64,000 bases of DNA from NCBI RefSeq assembly GCF_000220395.1, contig NW_004085882.1, forward strand, positions 57,513 to 121,512, written 5' to 3'. Of this stretch, positions 13,171 to 27,064 are shown in pieces (position 1 is the first letter of the stretch; every line of letters starts with the position of its first letter). The position numbers were made by a program, and so were the translations under genes. Source of the DNA: Ichthyophthirius multifiliis (taxonomy: Eukaryota; Ciliophora; Oligohymenophorea; Hymenostomatida). The notes beneath the pieces are model-generated. The model was given only the letters and a program-made list of their open reading frames with translations, did not search any database and was not told where the DNA came from.

Positions 13171-14500
13171 TCAATTATAAATTTCAGAGACATCCAAAGG
13201 CATTTCAACAATTTAAGTTTGATAATATTTTTCAGTTTCTTTAAGGAACTTGGCATCAGAAGGTACTACGAAATTAATAGCTACTCCCTTTCTACCAAAA
13301 CGTCCTGATCTACCAATTCTATGAATATAAGATTCTTTTTTAAGGGGCAAATCATAATTAATGACTAAATTAACTTAATAGACATCAATACCTCTAGATA
13401 GTAAATCTGTAGTTACCAAAACTCTGGAAGTACCAGTTCTAAATTCTTTCATAATTAAATCTCTTTCTTATTATTACATTTCACCATGCATGGAAGAAAT
13501 AGTGAATTATTTTTCTTTCAATTTTTAGGAAAGATCATCTACTCTTTTTTTGTATTGCAATAAATTATACACTAGGCAATTTCAATATTATTATAAAGTT
13601 CAACAAGTGTATCAAACTTCCATTCTTCTTTATCCAGTGCTATATAATATTATTTAATACCATCCAATGTAAGTTCATCGTTTTTAACGAGAATTGTTGC
13701 AGGGTCTCTCATAAATTATTTAGTGATTTCAAGAATATCAGGAGGCATAGTGGCAGAAAACAAAGCTACTTAAATGTCTCCAGGAAGCTTTTAGAAAATT
13801 TTGTTAATTTAATCTTTAAATCCTCTTCCTAACATCTCATCTGCTTCATCTAATACAAACAATTTTAAGTGATCGGTAGTCAAAAAACCTTTTTGGATCA
13901 TTTCTAATACTCTACCTGGGGTTCCTACTACTACTTAAACACCTTCACGGAGTCTTTTCTTATCTTCTTTTGGGTCAGTACCTCCTGTGCAGGCATATGC
14001 GGTTACTTTTAAGTATTCTCCAAGATACATTATAACCTATTTTTTTATTTTTATTATTATATATATAGTATATATATTTAATTATTACTGTAATTGTTTA
14101 TTAAGCCAATTCTCTTGTCGGAGCTAATATTAAAGCTTGAGTATGGTTAGAACTTGTATCAATTACTTATAATGTTCCAATAGAAAATGTAGCAGTCTTT
14201 CCTGTACCGGATTAAGCTTGAGCAATAGTGTCTCTTCCTTTGACAATTGGAATAATACCAGTTTGTTGAATAAGTGAAGGTTTTTCAAAACCGTAACCTT
14301 TTTTGTTTTTGTTTTTTTAAGTTAAATATTTTTAATTTTTTTAGTTTTGTCTTTTTACCATAAATTCCTCTAAGGAGTTCTTCTTTAAGTCCTAATTTGT
14401 GGAAAGAATCAACTGATTCAAACCAATTGGTTTCAACCGTTGTTTATTCCACAGTTTGATCTTTTTTTTATTCGTCTTTTGTTTCGACTTGTGTTTGCAT
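13171..14500 (-). CDS. EIF4A: Translation initiation factor eIF4A (DEAD-box RNA helicase)
   Basis: ATP-dependent RNA helicase of the eIF4F complex, unwinding mRNA 5' leaders. Exons 14500-14359, 14297-14089 and 14036-13171; introns of 61 and 52 bases. All helicase motifs are visible in order: [12 protein letters not shown] (Q motif), AQSGTGKT (Walker A), PTRELA, TPGR, DEAD, SAT, RGID and HRIGRSGR. The C-terminus VVPSDAKFL...VSEIYN is close to eIF4A rather than other DEAD-box families. Predicted length of about 405 residues equals the usual eIF4A size. The frame breaks at the T run 13545-13551, between IIYCNT and the conserved RVDDL, where one extra base restores the invariant protein; because this gene is essential and highly conserved, a sequencing error is likely. 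Confidence 0.95.
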
Positions 14501-16139
14501 ATGTTTTTTTTTTTTTTAAATTAATATATTTAATTATTTATATTATATGTATAATATATTTTTAATTTTTAATATAATATATATTTTTTTTTTTTAAAAA
14601 AAAAAAAATAATAAAATAAAAGAAAGATTATCAAAAAAATATAAAAATAGAAAAAATATATCCATCTTAATTATTATTTTTATATAATTTTATACCAAAA
14701 TAAATTTAGAGATATTTGAATTAAAAATAAAAATTTTATATTAATATAATATAAAAATAATTATAGTTTATATAAAAAAATATTGAATTTTATATTATGT
14801 TTCTAAAAAAGTTATTTTAGTATAAATAAATGTATATTTTTCATATATTTTTTTTATATAGAAGTATAAAATAAAATTTCATTTATCCATTTATTTTTTT
14901 AGATGATATAGTATTAAATAGAATATTAGAATTTCTAATAATAATTTTATTAAAGTTTAATTAAACTATTTTAAAGTTGAAAAATAATTATTATATATAA
15001 ATATATTTTAATGGTATTTATATTTTTAAAATATTTAATAATCATATTAAAATAAAATTATTATCAATATATTTTATACAAATTATATATTTTAATATTT
15101 TTTTTTTTAATAAAAATATAAATAAATTAACTTCTCATCTAAATATTTAAATTCTTTTTTATATAATTTTATGCCTGTATATTTTATATTATAAAAAAAT
15201 TGATTCAATTAAAAAAAAAAAGAAGAAGAAAAATAATATTATTATTTTGTAATATAATATGTTATAATTTGTAATTATATATATTTATATTTATTAATAT
15301 TTATTTATATATTTATTTTTTATTTAATATAGCCTTTATATAGATGCATTTCTAATTCATAATATCTAATTATATACTTAAATATTTATTTTTTATAAAA
15401 TATATTATTGATTTATATCATCAATTAACTTTTTTTTATATTAATTTTTTTATTTTTTTTATTTTTTGTAATGTTTATTTTAAAATAATTTAAGTATAAT
15501 TAAAAAAATGTTTTTTTTATATATTATTTAAAATAATAATAACTACCTTAAAAAATTTAAAATAATAAATAATTATTATATTGTTTAACATAAAAAGAAA
15601 TATTATCATCTAAATTAAATTTCTATTTTTATAAAATATACAATACTATATTACTATATAAAATAAACTTTATTAAATTATAATGTATAGAAATAAAAAA
15701 TTGAATTGAATTATTTCTAAGAATAAACATAATCTTTTAATAAACTAAATGCAAATTATATATACATAATTTTAAATATTATATTTTCATTAATAAATTT
15801 ATTAAATTATTTTTAAATATTATTCTTATTTCAATATATTAATAAAATAAAATATATTAAAAATATTTAATTTACTTTTTTTATGAATATAAAAACATAA
15901 TATGATTTATTTTTTTTAAAGAAAAGAAAATATATTTCATCTTATTTAAAATAAATTGTTTAAAGAATAATTCTAATTAATATTAAAACTAATAATAATA
16001 CATAATAAACCCAATTAAACCAAAAATATTGATATAAAAGCTCAAAAAAAAAGAAAGAACTTATAAAGTTAAAATAACAAAAATATAAGTAAATAAAATA
16101 ATGTTATAATAAAAAGGGACAAGGAAAAGTAAAAAAAAA
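14501..16139. other. Gene-free stretch upstream of eIF4A
   Basis: No frame with credible composition. Poly-A/T throughout. Presumably the eIF4A promoter lies just above 14500 and the 3' end of the histidine kinase near 16139. Confidence 0.5.
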
Positions 16140-19100
16140 TCATTTTAAATATCTAGTTAATATTTACTAAAGGATTTTTTATTCTAAAGGTTTTGAAATA
16201 AACTCTTTCATTCCGACTTCAAAGCTCTATTTTTATCTTCTTAATCTACAAAAGCACTACAGGCACAAATATTTGTTTTTTTGACTTAATCTATACTTTT
16301 TAAAAACTAATAAATTTTTAAAGTAGTTTCATATCCATTCCATACTGGCATATCAATATCCATAAAAATCAATTTATAAAATTTACAGCATTTTGAATTA
16401 TTATATTTATCTAAAATTGATGAAAAACCTTTCACTCCGCTATTACTTTAATCACATTCTACTCCAAAATGTTAAAGCATTTAATTAAAAACAAGTAAAT
16501 TAAACTCATTATCATCTATAATCAAAACCTATTTACAATTACACATTTAATGTTAATGAAAAGATAGATTTTTTATTCTTTCTTTTTATATATCTTCTAC
16601 ATATTTAAAACTACCTACATTTTATTGGCAAATATTTTAATCTGATTTTATTATTTCATAATCATCTTATTAATTTGTGTAATCAAATCTTATTATTTTT
16701 TATTTTTATTATTATATTTCAGGTAAATTTATTGGACTAAGATCTTGGAAAGAATATGTTTAGAATTTTAAGTTTTCTTTTTCTTAAAAATTGTTTTTTA
16801 AATTTGTTTTCATTTCATTACTTAAATTTCTTCCATAATTATCTTAATAATCTATTATATTACATGATTCTAATTATGAACTATATATTTTTATTTTTTT
16901 TTGAATTAAATTTATTATATTTTTATTACTTATTATTTATTTTATATTAATATGATTAGGTTGATTATAATTAAATATTATCTCCATTTTATTAAAAAGT
17001 TAACATTTAACTTTTTTTATAACTCAAAGTACAAAAAAACTTACCAAGACATTCTCTTTAAACCATTTCACAACATATAACATCACTAGTATGATTTTTT
17101 ATATAAAACTTAAAAATAGACCCTTTATTTTATTATGAAGATAATTCTATACTTTTATTACCACCGCTCAATCCTTTAGCCAAAATATTCGATATAGAAA
17201 GTCCAAATCCTAAACCAAAAACATCATCTTACTGTTATTATTATTATTATTCATCTTTATTTATATCGTTTTTCATATTTTAGATTTCATTAAGTGATTT
17301 TGACTTACCTTTTTTTAATACTGCTTTTTTTTGTTCATTTTAATTTGAATTTAAATTAATAAAAATCTAACTTTTTTATTCTTTTTTTTAATATTACATA
17401 TCTGTTTTCATTTTATTTCTTATAATTTATTATTCACTTATTTTAAAAGTACTACTACCTACAAGAATATTATCATTATTATTTTTTAAAGCATCTATTA
17501 TGTATTATTTTTAATGTTCTCTAAAACCTATTCCAGTATCAGAAACCTCCACACAAATAGTTTTTTATTCAGCTAAGTATATTTTTAATTTAATATGTCC
17601 TTCATGAGTAAATTTTATTGAATTTGAAAGTAAATTCAAAACTACTTATTTAATTCTTTTTTCATCTGATCGTATATATGCTATATTGGCATTTATTTCT
17701 AAAAGTAAATTTATTTGTTTTAATTAAGCTTGAAATTATATTAAACTCATACATTCTTTTAGAATTCCCGACAAGTCGAAATCACTGAACTCAAAAAGTA
17801 ATTTTCCTTTATCTATTTATACCATATCAAGTAAATCATTTATTACATTTAATAAAAATTAATTACTATATAAAGCCGGAGTTAAGTATTGATTCCTTAG
17901 ATTTAAGGGTAAAGCAGGCTCTTAAAAAAGGAGTTAAATTAAAGTAATTGAGCAATTTAAAGGAGTCCTAAGTTCATGTGATATACTTCTCAAAACTCTA
18001 CTTTTATATTAATTTAATTATTATATTTATTAGTCGTGGTTAATTTTAGTTACATCTTCTATTAATAATAATATAACTGGTTCACTTTCTTAATTTTATT
18101 TTTTATTTTGGTTTTAGTATGTGAATTCACATAGTATTAATTTAATTTTTAATATATAGATTTCGTTTTTTTTCTTATTGTAATAATTTAGGGTTAAAAA
18201 AATTTCGCTTTTTTAAAAATCAAGTCTTATTTCTTTATCACTATATGTTTTATTTATGAAAAAATCATTGCCTTTAATTTCTGTTAGTCTACGTATTATT
18301 TATAAAGACTCACTTTTTTTAAAACATTGTCTTTTTTTCCTAAAGCTAATAAATCTTATATTAATTCTGATATATAATTATAATTATTCATTGTTTTTTT
18401 CTTATTTCTATAGTTTTAATTATTTATATTAACATTCTATATAGAATAAGATTAATTAATGTCAAATTTTTAAGGCGAAAATTAATATGAGAAAAAATCT
18501 GGATTATTATTTATATCCAAATACGATATTCCAGACTAAAGTCCAATTGTTTTGCTTTTATAATATTCTTTATATAGATCATTTTAGACAATAATACTTG
18601 ACTATTTTTTTTAATTAGTTTCGTTATTTTTTTATTTAAAATTGTTAGTACTTATCTACATTATCTCATTTATTAAATTTTCAGACTTACAACCTATTAT
18701 TTTGCATATACTTTTATTGCAAAAAACTAAATCTTTTTCAGCATCTATTATTGCGATTCCTAATTGGAATAAATCAATCAGGTTTTCGTAGAAATTTTTT
18801 AAGTATTGAAGCCTTTTTTCGTTATTTTTTTTATTAGAATTAGTATTTTTTAGATTTTTTTTATAAAATATTTTATTGATTAAGCTTATTAAGAAAGATG
18901 TGTAATATAGGATATTATTTAATCTTTTGTAGAGGTAAATTTATTAAATAAAAGAAACTAATGCTAAAAATGGAATATATATTTATATAAATAGTGGTTT
19001 TTTTAAAAATTTAAATATGCTTTTATTGAAAATTATTATAAGAAATACTACACAATCACTATTTTCATTATAAAAATTCATTATTATTATTGTTATGTCT

Positions 19101-19435
19101 TTTAATAAAATTAAAAACAATAAAAATTAATTTTTATTTTTATTATTTAAATCCTATAAGTTGTAAAATAAATATATTAAAAATACCGAAATAAATAAAA
19201 AACAAAGATTAAAAATCAATAAAAAATAGTCAATTTAAATATCTTTGCTTATATATATAATTATTTATTAAAGGAAAATTAATGAAGTTATATTTAAATT
19301 CTATATATTTTTAAATTTTCTTATTATATTTTTAGGACTTTTTATATTTATTAAGTTAATTTTTTTATAAGATAATATGTTAGATTTGTGATTTCTTTGG
19401 TTTATATAAAATGGACTTTTCTCTTTTTCATTCAT
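16140..19435 (-). CDS. Hybrid sensor histidine kinase with membrane segments, PAS-like, kinase and receiver domains
   Basis: Multi-step phosphorelay kinase, about 1,085 residues. From the N-terminus: several hydrophobic segments (residues about 60-190, e.g. YFLLIFNLCFLFISVF), a PAS-like region (LFQLGIAIIDAEKDL..CNKSI), the phospho-acceptor box SISHELRTPLN, the N box VLNLLSNSIKFT, the G1 box VSDTGIGF, the G2 box DVFGLGFGLSISN, and a C-terminal receiver with VLIIDDNEFN, the phospho-Asp in IFMDIDMPVWNG and the conserved Lys in FISKP. The start is the ATG at 19435. A short candidate intron (17044-17011, 34 bases) or a frame shift separates kinase and receiver. At least three single-base breaks occur (around 18314-18320, 17374-17389 and 16216). 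The last one, taken literally, ends the protein at 16208 inside the receiver, before the conserved Lys. Confidence 0.85.
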
Positions 19436-20479
19436 ATTTGTTTTATTTTATTTTATTTTTTTCTTTTATTTTATATTTGTAAACTAAAATTATTATTATT
19501 TTTTTAAATTAATTTTTTTAATAAAAAAATAATATTTCAGTATTTTTTTTATTAATTATTATTAGAATAATATTATTTTAATATTTTAAAAATTATTAGA
19601 AAATTGCTTTATGATAATAATTAAAAATTATTATTATTATTAAATTCAATTATAATAAAAATTCATAATTTAAAAATTTTTAGAATAAATTAAATAACTA
19701 ACTTGAAAAATAATTATATGTATGAATATTAATTTTTTATGTTTTTTTTTTAATTTAATTTTAAATAATTAAATATAATTTTTAATTATAAATAATATAT
19801 TTAATATTTTTTATAAAAATTATTATAAATAATTTTTTTATTATTTAATAAAAATTAATTTTATAAAATTGATTTATTTAATTTATTAAATATTAATTAT
19901 ATTTTTATTTTTATATATTTCATAATAATAAATATAATAATTTCAATTTACAATATTAATATATATAATTTTATTTATTTTTATAATATATAAAATTATT
20001 TTTTTATTTTTCAAAAATAATTAAATTTTATAATAAGTTTAATTAATATAATTTATAGTAAAAATAAAAAAATAAAAACACATTTATATTATATATTAAA
20101 ATAGAAATAAAACCTAACTCGTTAAAATTATTTCTATGTTTTTAAAAAATATCATATATTAATTTAAACCCTAATATATAATATATAGTCTCTAAAATAG
20201 TTGTCAGAAAAATGTAATTAAAATTTAATTATTAAATACACATAAGCATGACAATTATTTTAAATATTATTATTGATTATTTTTATCATTAATGTATTAA
20301 TATTTTTATTTTAAATTTTATTAATATAATAATTTAATTCTTTATTAGATAATTATTTTCAAATATATTTATTTCTTTGGTTTAAATATATTTTTTATAA
20401 CATATTACTTACTTTATCCAAGCCTACCCAAGTTAAATAAAATTAACTTTTCTTTTGTATAAGATGTGAGATGCTAAAT
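19436..20479. other. AT-rich spacer upstream of the histidine kinase
   Basis: Almost only A and T, with many T runs. No coding or RNA signal recognised. Presumed kinase promoter region. Confidence 0.5.
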
Positions 20480-21265
20480 ATTTAGATTATCACTTTATAC
20501 ATAATTTTTTACAAAATTAGCTTTCTGTTTTGTATCATTACATTGCAAAATTGCGAAATTTTATTCCTAAAGCAGCTTTATTTGTTAAACTTTGGTTTAA
20601 AGAATATTTAAATTAATTTTGATATCATATTTTTTTTCAATAAAATATAAATATATAGTTTCCTTCATATAAATTGTTATTTTTATAAGAATGAATATTT
20701 GATCTGCTAAAAGTTCTCGTCTATTCACATTGTATTTCATGTTATAATTTTGCCAACCAACTAAAAATCCTGGTCTATTTTTGTTAATACAGAAAAATAT
20801 TTTGTTAACTAAAATAATTTTTATCAAATCTTAAATTTCTTTTAACTAAATTTTATAATATATAATTTTTACAGTCAAATTAACTATTTTTAAGTCTTTC
20901 ATATTTAAATTATTTTACTTCACTATTTTTATAATTTATATTTTTCATATATTGCATTATTTATAAACAAAAAATTAATGTTAATTAGCTTTTTAATATT
21001 CATAGTTTTGGAAATTACTTTATCTTTAATAATAAGTATTATTTTTTGTTTCAATACTTAGAATTCTTTCTTTATAGATTAGAGCCGTTCTTTAGAAAAG
21101 AGCAATATTTTTTCACAGCTTCTTAAAGGGTATTCTAGTTATATTGATTATTTGCTTTGACGTTTTTACTCTACTTTATAAATTACTTAAACGCGAATTA
21201 TATTTTAGATTTTTGAGCAAAATATTCATTATTTTAAATTTTTATTTATTTAAATAACTAATAAA
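20480..21265 (-). pseudogene. Broken coding remnant of unknown family
   Basis: This block has clearly higher GC and protein-like stretches on the minus strand that lie in different frames. Examples are NTLQEAVKKYCSFLKNG (around 21100), YYQRQSNFQNYEYQKANQ (around 20990), KNYILQNLVKRNLRFDKN (around 20850) and SLTNKAALGIKFRNFAM (around 20550). Gln is written as TAA/TAG in them, as in real genes nearby. No frame stays open long enough for a whole gene and no clean intron set joins them. I do not recognise the family. It could be a decaying gene or a gene with several sequence errors. A standard-code ORF at 20597-20827 overlaps it in another frame. Confidence 0.4.
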
Positions 21266-21442
21266 AAATAAGTATATTTGATAATATCTATATATATATT
21301 TAGAGAAAGATAATATTTTGTATTTTTGTTACTATATATATACCTATATATAAAAATAATTAAAACATAAAATTTTCGTGTAATTAATTTTTAGTGCGAA
21401 TAATAAAATAAAAAATAGTTATTTATACATATAATCTGTATT

Positions 21443-23748
21443 TCATCGTTTTTATTAACTTATTTATTTGACATTACTTTAGCCTTTAATTACTGGTTTA
21501 ATAACATTATTTGAGTTTCCAAACCAATATGTACCTTTAAACTTTAAAGCATGTGAGCAATTATTTTTTTCTAAAATTCTAAATAACACAACTTATTATT
21601 CATTAGGATTAAGTTTAACTAGCTTTTTGTTTTATTAGTTTTTTTTATCAAAATCATATAAATCTATATTTTCGTTACTTATAATATTAATATCTTCGTT
21701 AAAAATTTAAGAGCTTTAATTTCTATAACTAATAAAAGAAAATCCAAATAAACTTCCGAAATCTCTAATAACTTTTCCATTTCCATTTTTTTCATCATAA
21801 ATTACACTATTCCACTCTTAGCTACTATTAATTTTACTAATGTATTCCTAAAAAATTATTTAAATAAGATTTCCAGCACTCACATTTAACTAAAAATCAT
21901 TCTAAACAGAAACTGGAAATTAACAATATTAAGAAAATACGAAATCTCCTTATATTTTATCAACTTCTACAAATACTAAAAAGTCTCCTTTTTTCATATT
22001 TTCGAATTCAAAAAAAGTACTCTATTTATTAGAAAAGGAACCTCCTTTTACATCTATAATTTTTCCATTTGAAATTTCACAGACTATAATTTTTGCCGTT
22101 TTATAATAATAATTATTATCTTTTAAATCTTATTTAAAGTACTTTTCGTGTTTTTAGTGTATCGAAAAGTAACAATGATTACCTTCTTTTATATTAATAA
22201 TTCTAATAAACTCAAAGCTTTTATTCTAAACTTTAAATGAACTATAACAATATCCTTCATGTATTTTACAAGAAGTAACTACTTCGAAATTACCCAAAAA
22301 GTCTTTTTCAGACATCCACCAAATCCCATTTTTTTAATTAGTTGGTTCTCCTAGATTCTACTCTAAAATTTCATCATTTTATTATGTATTATTCTATTAA
22401 AACCCAAACCCTAAAGGATTTTTTATTTTCAACATTTTAACCATTTTCCCTTATTTATTCAATACTTCCTTTAAATCAAAAATAGTATAAGAATGCTTTG
22501 AAATTAAATCCTAAGCTTCTATTTTCGAACTAACAGTTAAAATAAAGCCCTTTTTGAGTACATTTTTCATCTAAATAAAGGCATTTTCAAATTTTTAGTT
22601 TTTAATGTCTATATATTCAGTTGGACAACCTGTTAAATCCTTTAAACTATCACAAGAATATCCTACTTCTATTTTTTAATATCCTCCATAACATTTAGCG
22701 TAGGCTTTTTCTAATAATTGTACCCAGATTCCATTCCTGATGGATTTTGCGAAACATGGAGAATTATTTTAACAGACTAGAAAATCATCGATAATTATTT
22801 AAGTCCATTCTCCACTTTCACAAATCCAAAGTCCATATATTGCTTTATTATTTTTATTTTTATTTATGAATAATTTTATGCACATTTCAGGTTTTTCAGA
22901 TAACGATATTATAGAAGAAATCAAATAGCAATCTCCTAGAATTCCTTATTGAATTTAATTAGGTTCAATACTTAAATCGAAAATGTCAAATTATTCGTAT
23001 ATTTCAGAAGCTCGCTTAAATTAAAATTGACCAGGTTTATTATTTAAGACTTCTATAGAAGGCTTAAATTATGGATCTGTGAATTTTTAATTTTCGGGAA
23101 TTTAATTGAATGTGTTTTCGTATTCATTTAATTTTTATTTAGTGAAGTTAAAAAATACGTTAATTGGGCATTATACTAATATTTTTGTTTAAAAAAATAA
23201 ATATAATGTATATAAGTAATTTTTTATTAACTTGAATTTAATATTATTGACCAAAATTATTAATTTTCTTAAGAATTAAAAGGATATTTTGATTAGAATT
23301 CTTTGGGTTGTTTTTAATACAATAATTTATTTTAATCTAAAAGTTTTTAGTTCTCGTTTTCGAATACTTTAAATGTGAATAAATTATTGTTTTATATTGG
23401 GTTTTTAACAAATTTTTAATTATTAATAGGTTGATTTTGTATGATATTATAGGTTTATTATTATGCTTGTATTACAGGTTATTTTATTTATTGAGTAGTT
23501 TATTAGTTTTTTACAATTAAAGGTTTTTATGCTTAAGATTTTATTTTATTCGAAGATTGTTTTTAAGGATTTTATGCTTTTTAAGGGATATTTTATTGTT
23601 AAACTGGACTTAAACCAAACAATTATTCATTATTGTAAAAAGCATTTAAATTCCCTATACCTTCTTATGCTTGATGGAAATTCGGTTGCTAAAAATGCAT
23701 TCCAAAAGGTTGTTAATTATTAAAATTTTTAATAGTTTTTTTATTCAT
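21443..23748 (-). CDS. Calpain-type cysteine protease (C2 family)
   Basis: Two exons, 23748-23232 and 23175-21443, separated by a 56-base GT..AG intron; phases match exactly and the frame is unbroken (749 residues). The first about 170 residues are a Gln-rich, low-complexity N-terminus (QQPNFHQAQEGIG, repeated QQ/PQK). The protease core begins with FTDPQFKPS, as in calpain PC1, and holds the nucleophile in QQGILGDCYLISS, the catalytic His in LISKHSYTIF and the Asn in KIKNPLGFG. The Trp that usually follows Asn-Pro is Leu here. WWMSEKDFLGNFE matches the end of PC2. The C-terminal about 250 residues resemble beta-sandwich CBSW/C2-like calpain domains. No EF-hand is seen. The start ATG at 23748 precedes another in-frame ATG at 23700. 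Confidence 0.88.
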
Positions 23749-23963
23749 TTAATTATAATTTAGGTTTATTCTAATATTAATTAATTATTTTTATTTTTAT
23801 AAAAATATGAAAAATTTATATATAGTTATAATTTTTTTTGTAATAATTAAGAATAAAGAATTTCTGATATATTTTTTGTTTATATATATATATTGAAATC
23901 AGTATTGATTAATTCTTTTTATTAATATATATTACAAATAATAAAAAATAAAATAAATAAAAG

Positions 23964-24025
<62 letters not shown>

Positions 24026-24620
24026 TCTTAATACAATATTTATTTTATGTATATTGGATATATAAATATAACTTTTTTTTAATCTATTATTATTATTACT
24101 TTAATATTTATTAGTTTTTTTATTTTTTTTACTGTTAAAAATAAAATATTGTTGTTATTTTATAAGGTTTTTTTTTCAATATTTTTTTGTTTAAATTTTA
24201 TTAAATTATTAAATTTATTTAAAAAAAAAAAGTAGAATTTATTCCAAAAAAGATTTTTGTTTTGTTAATTATTTTATTTATAACCTATATATTTTATTTT
24301 ATGATTAATATTAATTATTTTGGTTTCTGAACATTCAAAACATTTTATAAATATTATTTTTATATATTATAAATAAATATTTTAAAATTAATTATCTACT
24401 ATAAATTTAATATGCTAATTTATTAAAGATTAATTGAAAATAATTATTTTTTAATTTTTTATTAAAAATATTTATTAATTATAAATTATTTAAAATAATT
24501 TGATAATATATAAAATAATTAAAATAACAAAAAATACATTAATAAAGTATAAAATTCAATAAAAAATATAAAAATATAATATAAATTTATATATACAAAA
24601 TTAAAATATATAAAAAAAAA
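23749..24620. other. Divergent intergenic region with TA microsatellite
   Basis: Lies between the starts of the calpain gene (minus) and ESF1 (plus). Contains a roughly 55-base TA array at 23966-24021. No gene seen. Confidence 0.6.
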
Positions 24621-26354
24621 ATGAGCAAAAACGATAACCGTTTTGATAAAATAAAATATGACCCAAAATTTTAAATGATGTCTAAAAAAGACAGAAAAGT
24701 AAAAATAGACAATCGTTTTTCATCTATGCTTACAGATAAGAAATTTAAAATAGTCTCTAAAACTGATAAATATGGTCGCGAAATAAAAACAGATGACAAA
24801 ATAAATAAGGAACTTTAAGATTTTTATTATTAATCAGATGATGATAAATAAAACTAATAAAAAAATTAAAAAAAGAACCTAAAAAAATAATAATAATAAG
24901 AATATGGTTTTATTTTTATTTTATTTTAAAATATATATATATATTTAAACAACTATAGATGAATCATAATAATCTGATTAAAGTTTTTAATGGTCAAAAG
25001 TAAGTTCTACTGATTCTGAAGAATTAGAAGAAATAAACGAAGATTTAACAGATGAACCTGAGTTTCATTATGGAATTTAAAAAGAGAATGTTCCATTATC
25101 GGAATAATCAAGTAGTAAACTTGCTTTAGTAAACTACGATTGGATGAATATTAAAGTTTAAGATTTAATTTTATTATTTAATTCATTTAAAGGAACCGAT
25201 GGTGTTATTAATCGAGTTTCTTTATATATTTCTGATTTCGGAAAATAAAAATTAGAAGAAGAAAATTAAAAAGGGCCTTAAAATATTTGGAAAGAGGAAA
25301 AAAATGTTTCAATTGTTTAAAAAAATGAAAAAAATAAAGTAAAAAAATTGATGTTTATAACCATAATGTGATAGCTAATGTTATAGACGAAGACTGTGAT
25401 TTGGACCCTGTAAAATTAAGGGAATACGAAAAATAGAGAATGAGATATTATTATGCAGTCATAGAATGCGATAGTATAAAAACAGCAGAAAGAATCTACG
25501 AAGAATGTGATGGTTAAGAATTCGAATTATCAAATATTCCAATTGATTTAAGGTTTGTGCCCGAAAATACTATTTTTCCTTACGAACCAATTGATATATG
25601 TGAATAAATTCCCGGAGATGCGGAAGTAAAGAATATTATATGTAAAAGTATTGGACATACTAATGTTAATTTAACTTGGGATTAACCGGTTTTGGATAGA
25701 TTTAAATTCTTGGAAGGAAAAAAAGCGAAAGATTTAGATAAAATAGATTGGTCAAAATATGTTGGGAATGAAAATGAAGACGAAGAATGGGATAATATAG
25801 AAAAAGAAAAAACAATATAAAATAATAATTTAGGAGAAATCGAAGAATTAGAGAGATAAATTTTAGAATAGGAAGAGGATTTAAAAAGACTGAAAAAAGA
25901 AAAAAAAGAGAAAAATTAAATAGAAATTAAATTTAATTAAGGTTTTGAAGATTTAATGGGGAAAATTCAGGATAAAAAATTAAAGGAAAATGAAAACATT
26001 TTCGAAACTAAAGAAAGGAAAAGAAAAGAAAAATAAAATAAAAGGAAAACTTAAATGATGGAAGATAGAATTAATGAAAATAATAATAATAAAAACAATA
26101 ATAAATTTTAAAAAGAGAATATATTAAATTAAGAAGAAATTAAAAAATAAAAAGCTTAATTAGAACTTTTAGTAGATGAAAACGAAAAAAATTAAGATAT
26201 TCAAGTTAATCTTAAAGATCCAAGATTTAAAGCTGTTTTTGAATAAAAATAATACGCTATAGATCCTACTAATAAGAGTTTTAATCCGAAAACTTCGTCA
26301 AAGATTTTATAAGAGTAAATTAAGATGAGAAAAAAAAGAAAACTAGATTAATGA
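24621..26354 (+). CDS. ESF1: ESF1 pre-rRNA processing protein homologue
   Basis: Nucleolar factor for 18S rRNA maturation. Two exons, 24621-24906 and 24959-26354, about 560 residues. The N-terminus has the ESF1 signature NRFDKIKYDPKF, KVKIDNRFSSML and TDKYGREI. The central domain contains VNYDWMNIKVQDLILLF, DEDCDLDPVKLREYEKQ and MRYYYAVIECDS...AERIYEECDG. The C-terminal NUC153 segment is KDPRFKAVFEQKQYAIDPTN followed by a basic end. Acidic and Lys/Glu-rich linkers lie between, as in yeast and human. The frame breaks at the A run 25341-25347, just before DVYNHNVIANVID; one more base restores it. Confidence 0.93.
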
Positions 26355-26540
26355 TTTAATTTTTTGTATTTTTACATTTTAATAATTAATATATATATAT
26401 ATAATATTAAAATATGAAAAAAAAAAAAAAAAAATTTTTTTTTTTTTAGTATTTAAAAAATCAAAAATATTAATAAATAAAAAATTCATTTATTTTATAA
26501 AATTATAAAAAAAAAAAATCTAATATATAATAATTAAAAA

Positions 26541-27012
26541 ATGGATTTAAATAAAATTTTATAGACATTTTAATAATATATAAATAGCGTAAAAGAAAAT
26601 ATTATTATTTCTTAATAAGATAAAGCACAATTAATATAAAAATTAACAGATATAAAAAATTAATCAAAAACATTTGAAGAATTCGAAGATGAAATATTAA
26701 TGCTAAATGATCAAGAAATGAGGATTATATGCCCTCCAGTATAAAAAAAAATTGATTAATAAAATATTCCAAATTAAAAAAATTATATTTAGTAATAATA
26801 AATAGAATAACAATAATAAATAAAAGAAAACGAATAATAAAGATAATAAGATTAAGAGTAAAAAAAGGAATAAGAAAAAATTGAAAAACAAAAATTATAA
26901 TAGGAAAAAAAAACAAAATAAAAAATATAGCAATAAAATTAAAACGAAAAACCACAACAATAATAACAATAGCAAATATAATAATAATAATAAAAATAAT
27001 AAAAATAATAAA

Positions 27013-27064
<52 letters not shown>

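Noticed and set aside
13545-13551. Programmed ribosomal frameshift in eIF4A
   Set aside because: eIF4A is not known to use frameshifting, there is no slippery stop context, and the same kind of run-length break is seen in many unrelated genes here.
20168-20182. aaaccctaata, resembling plant-type telomere repeat
   Set aside because: A single partial copy; ciliate telomeres of this group are G4T2-type and no array is present.
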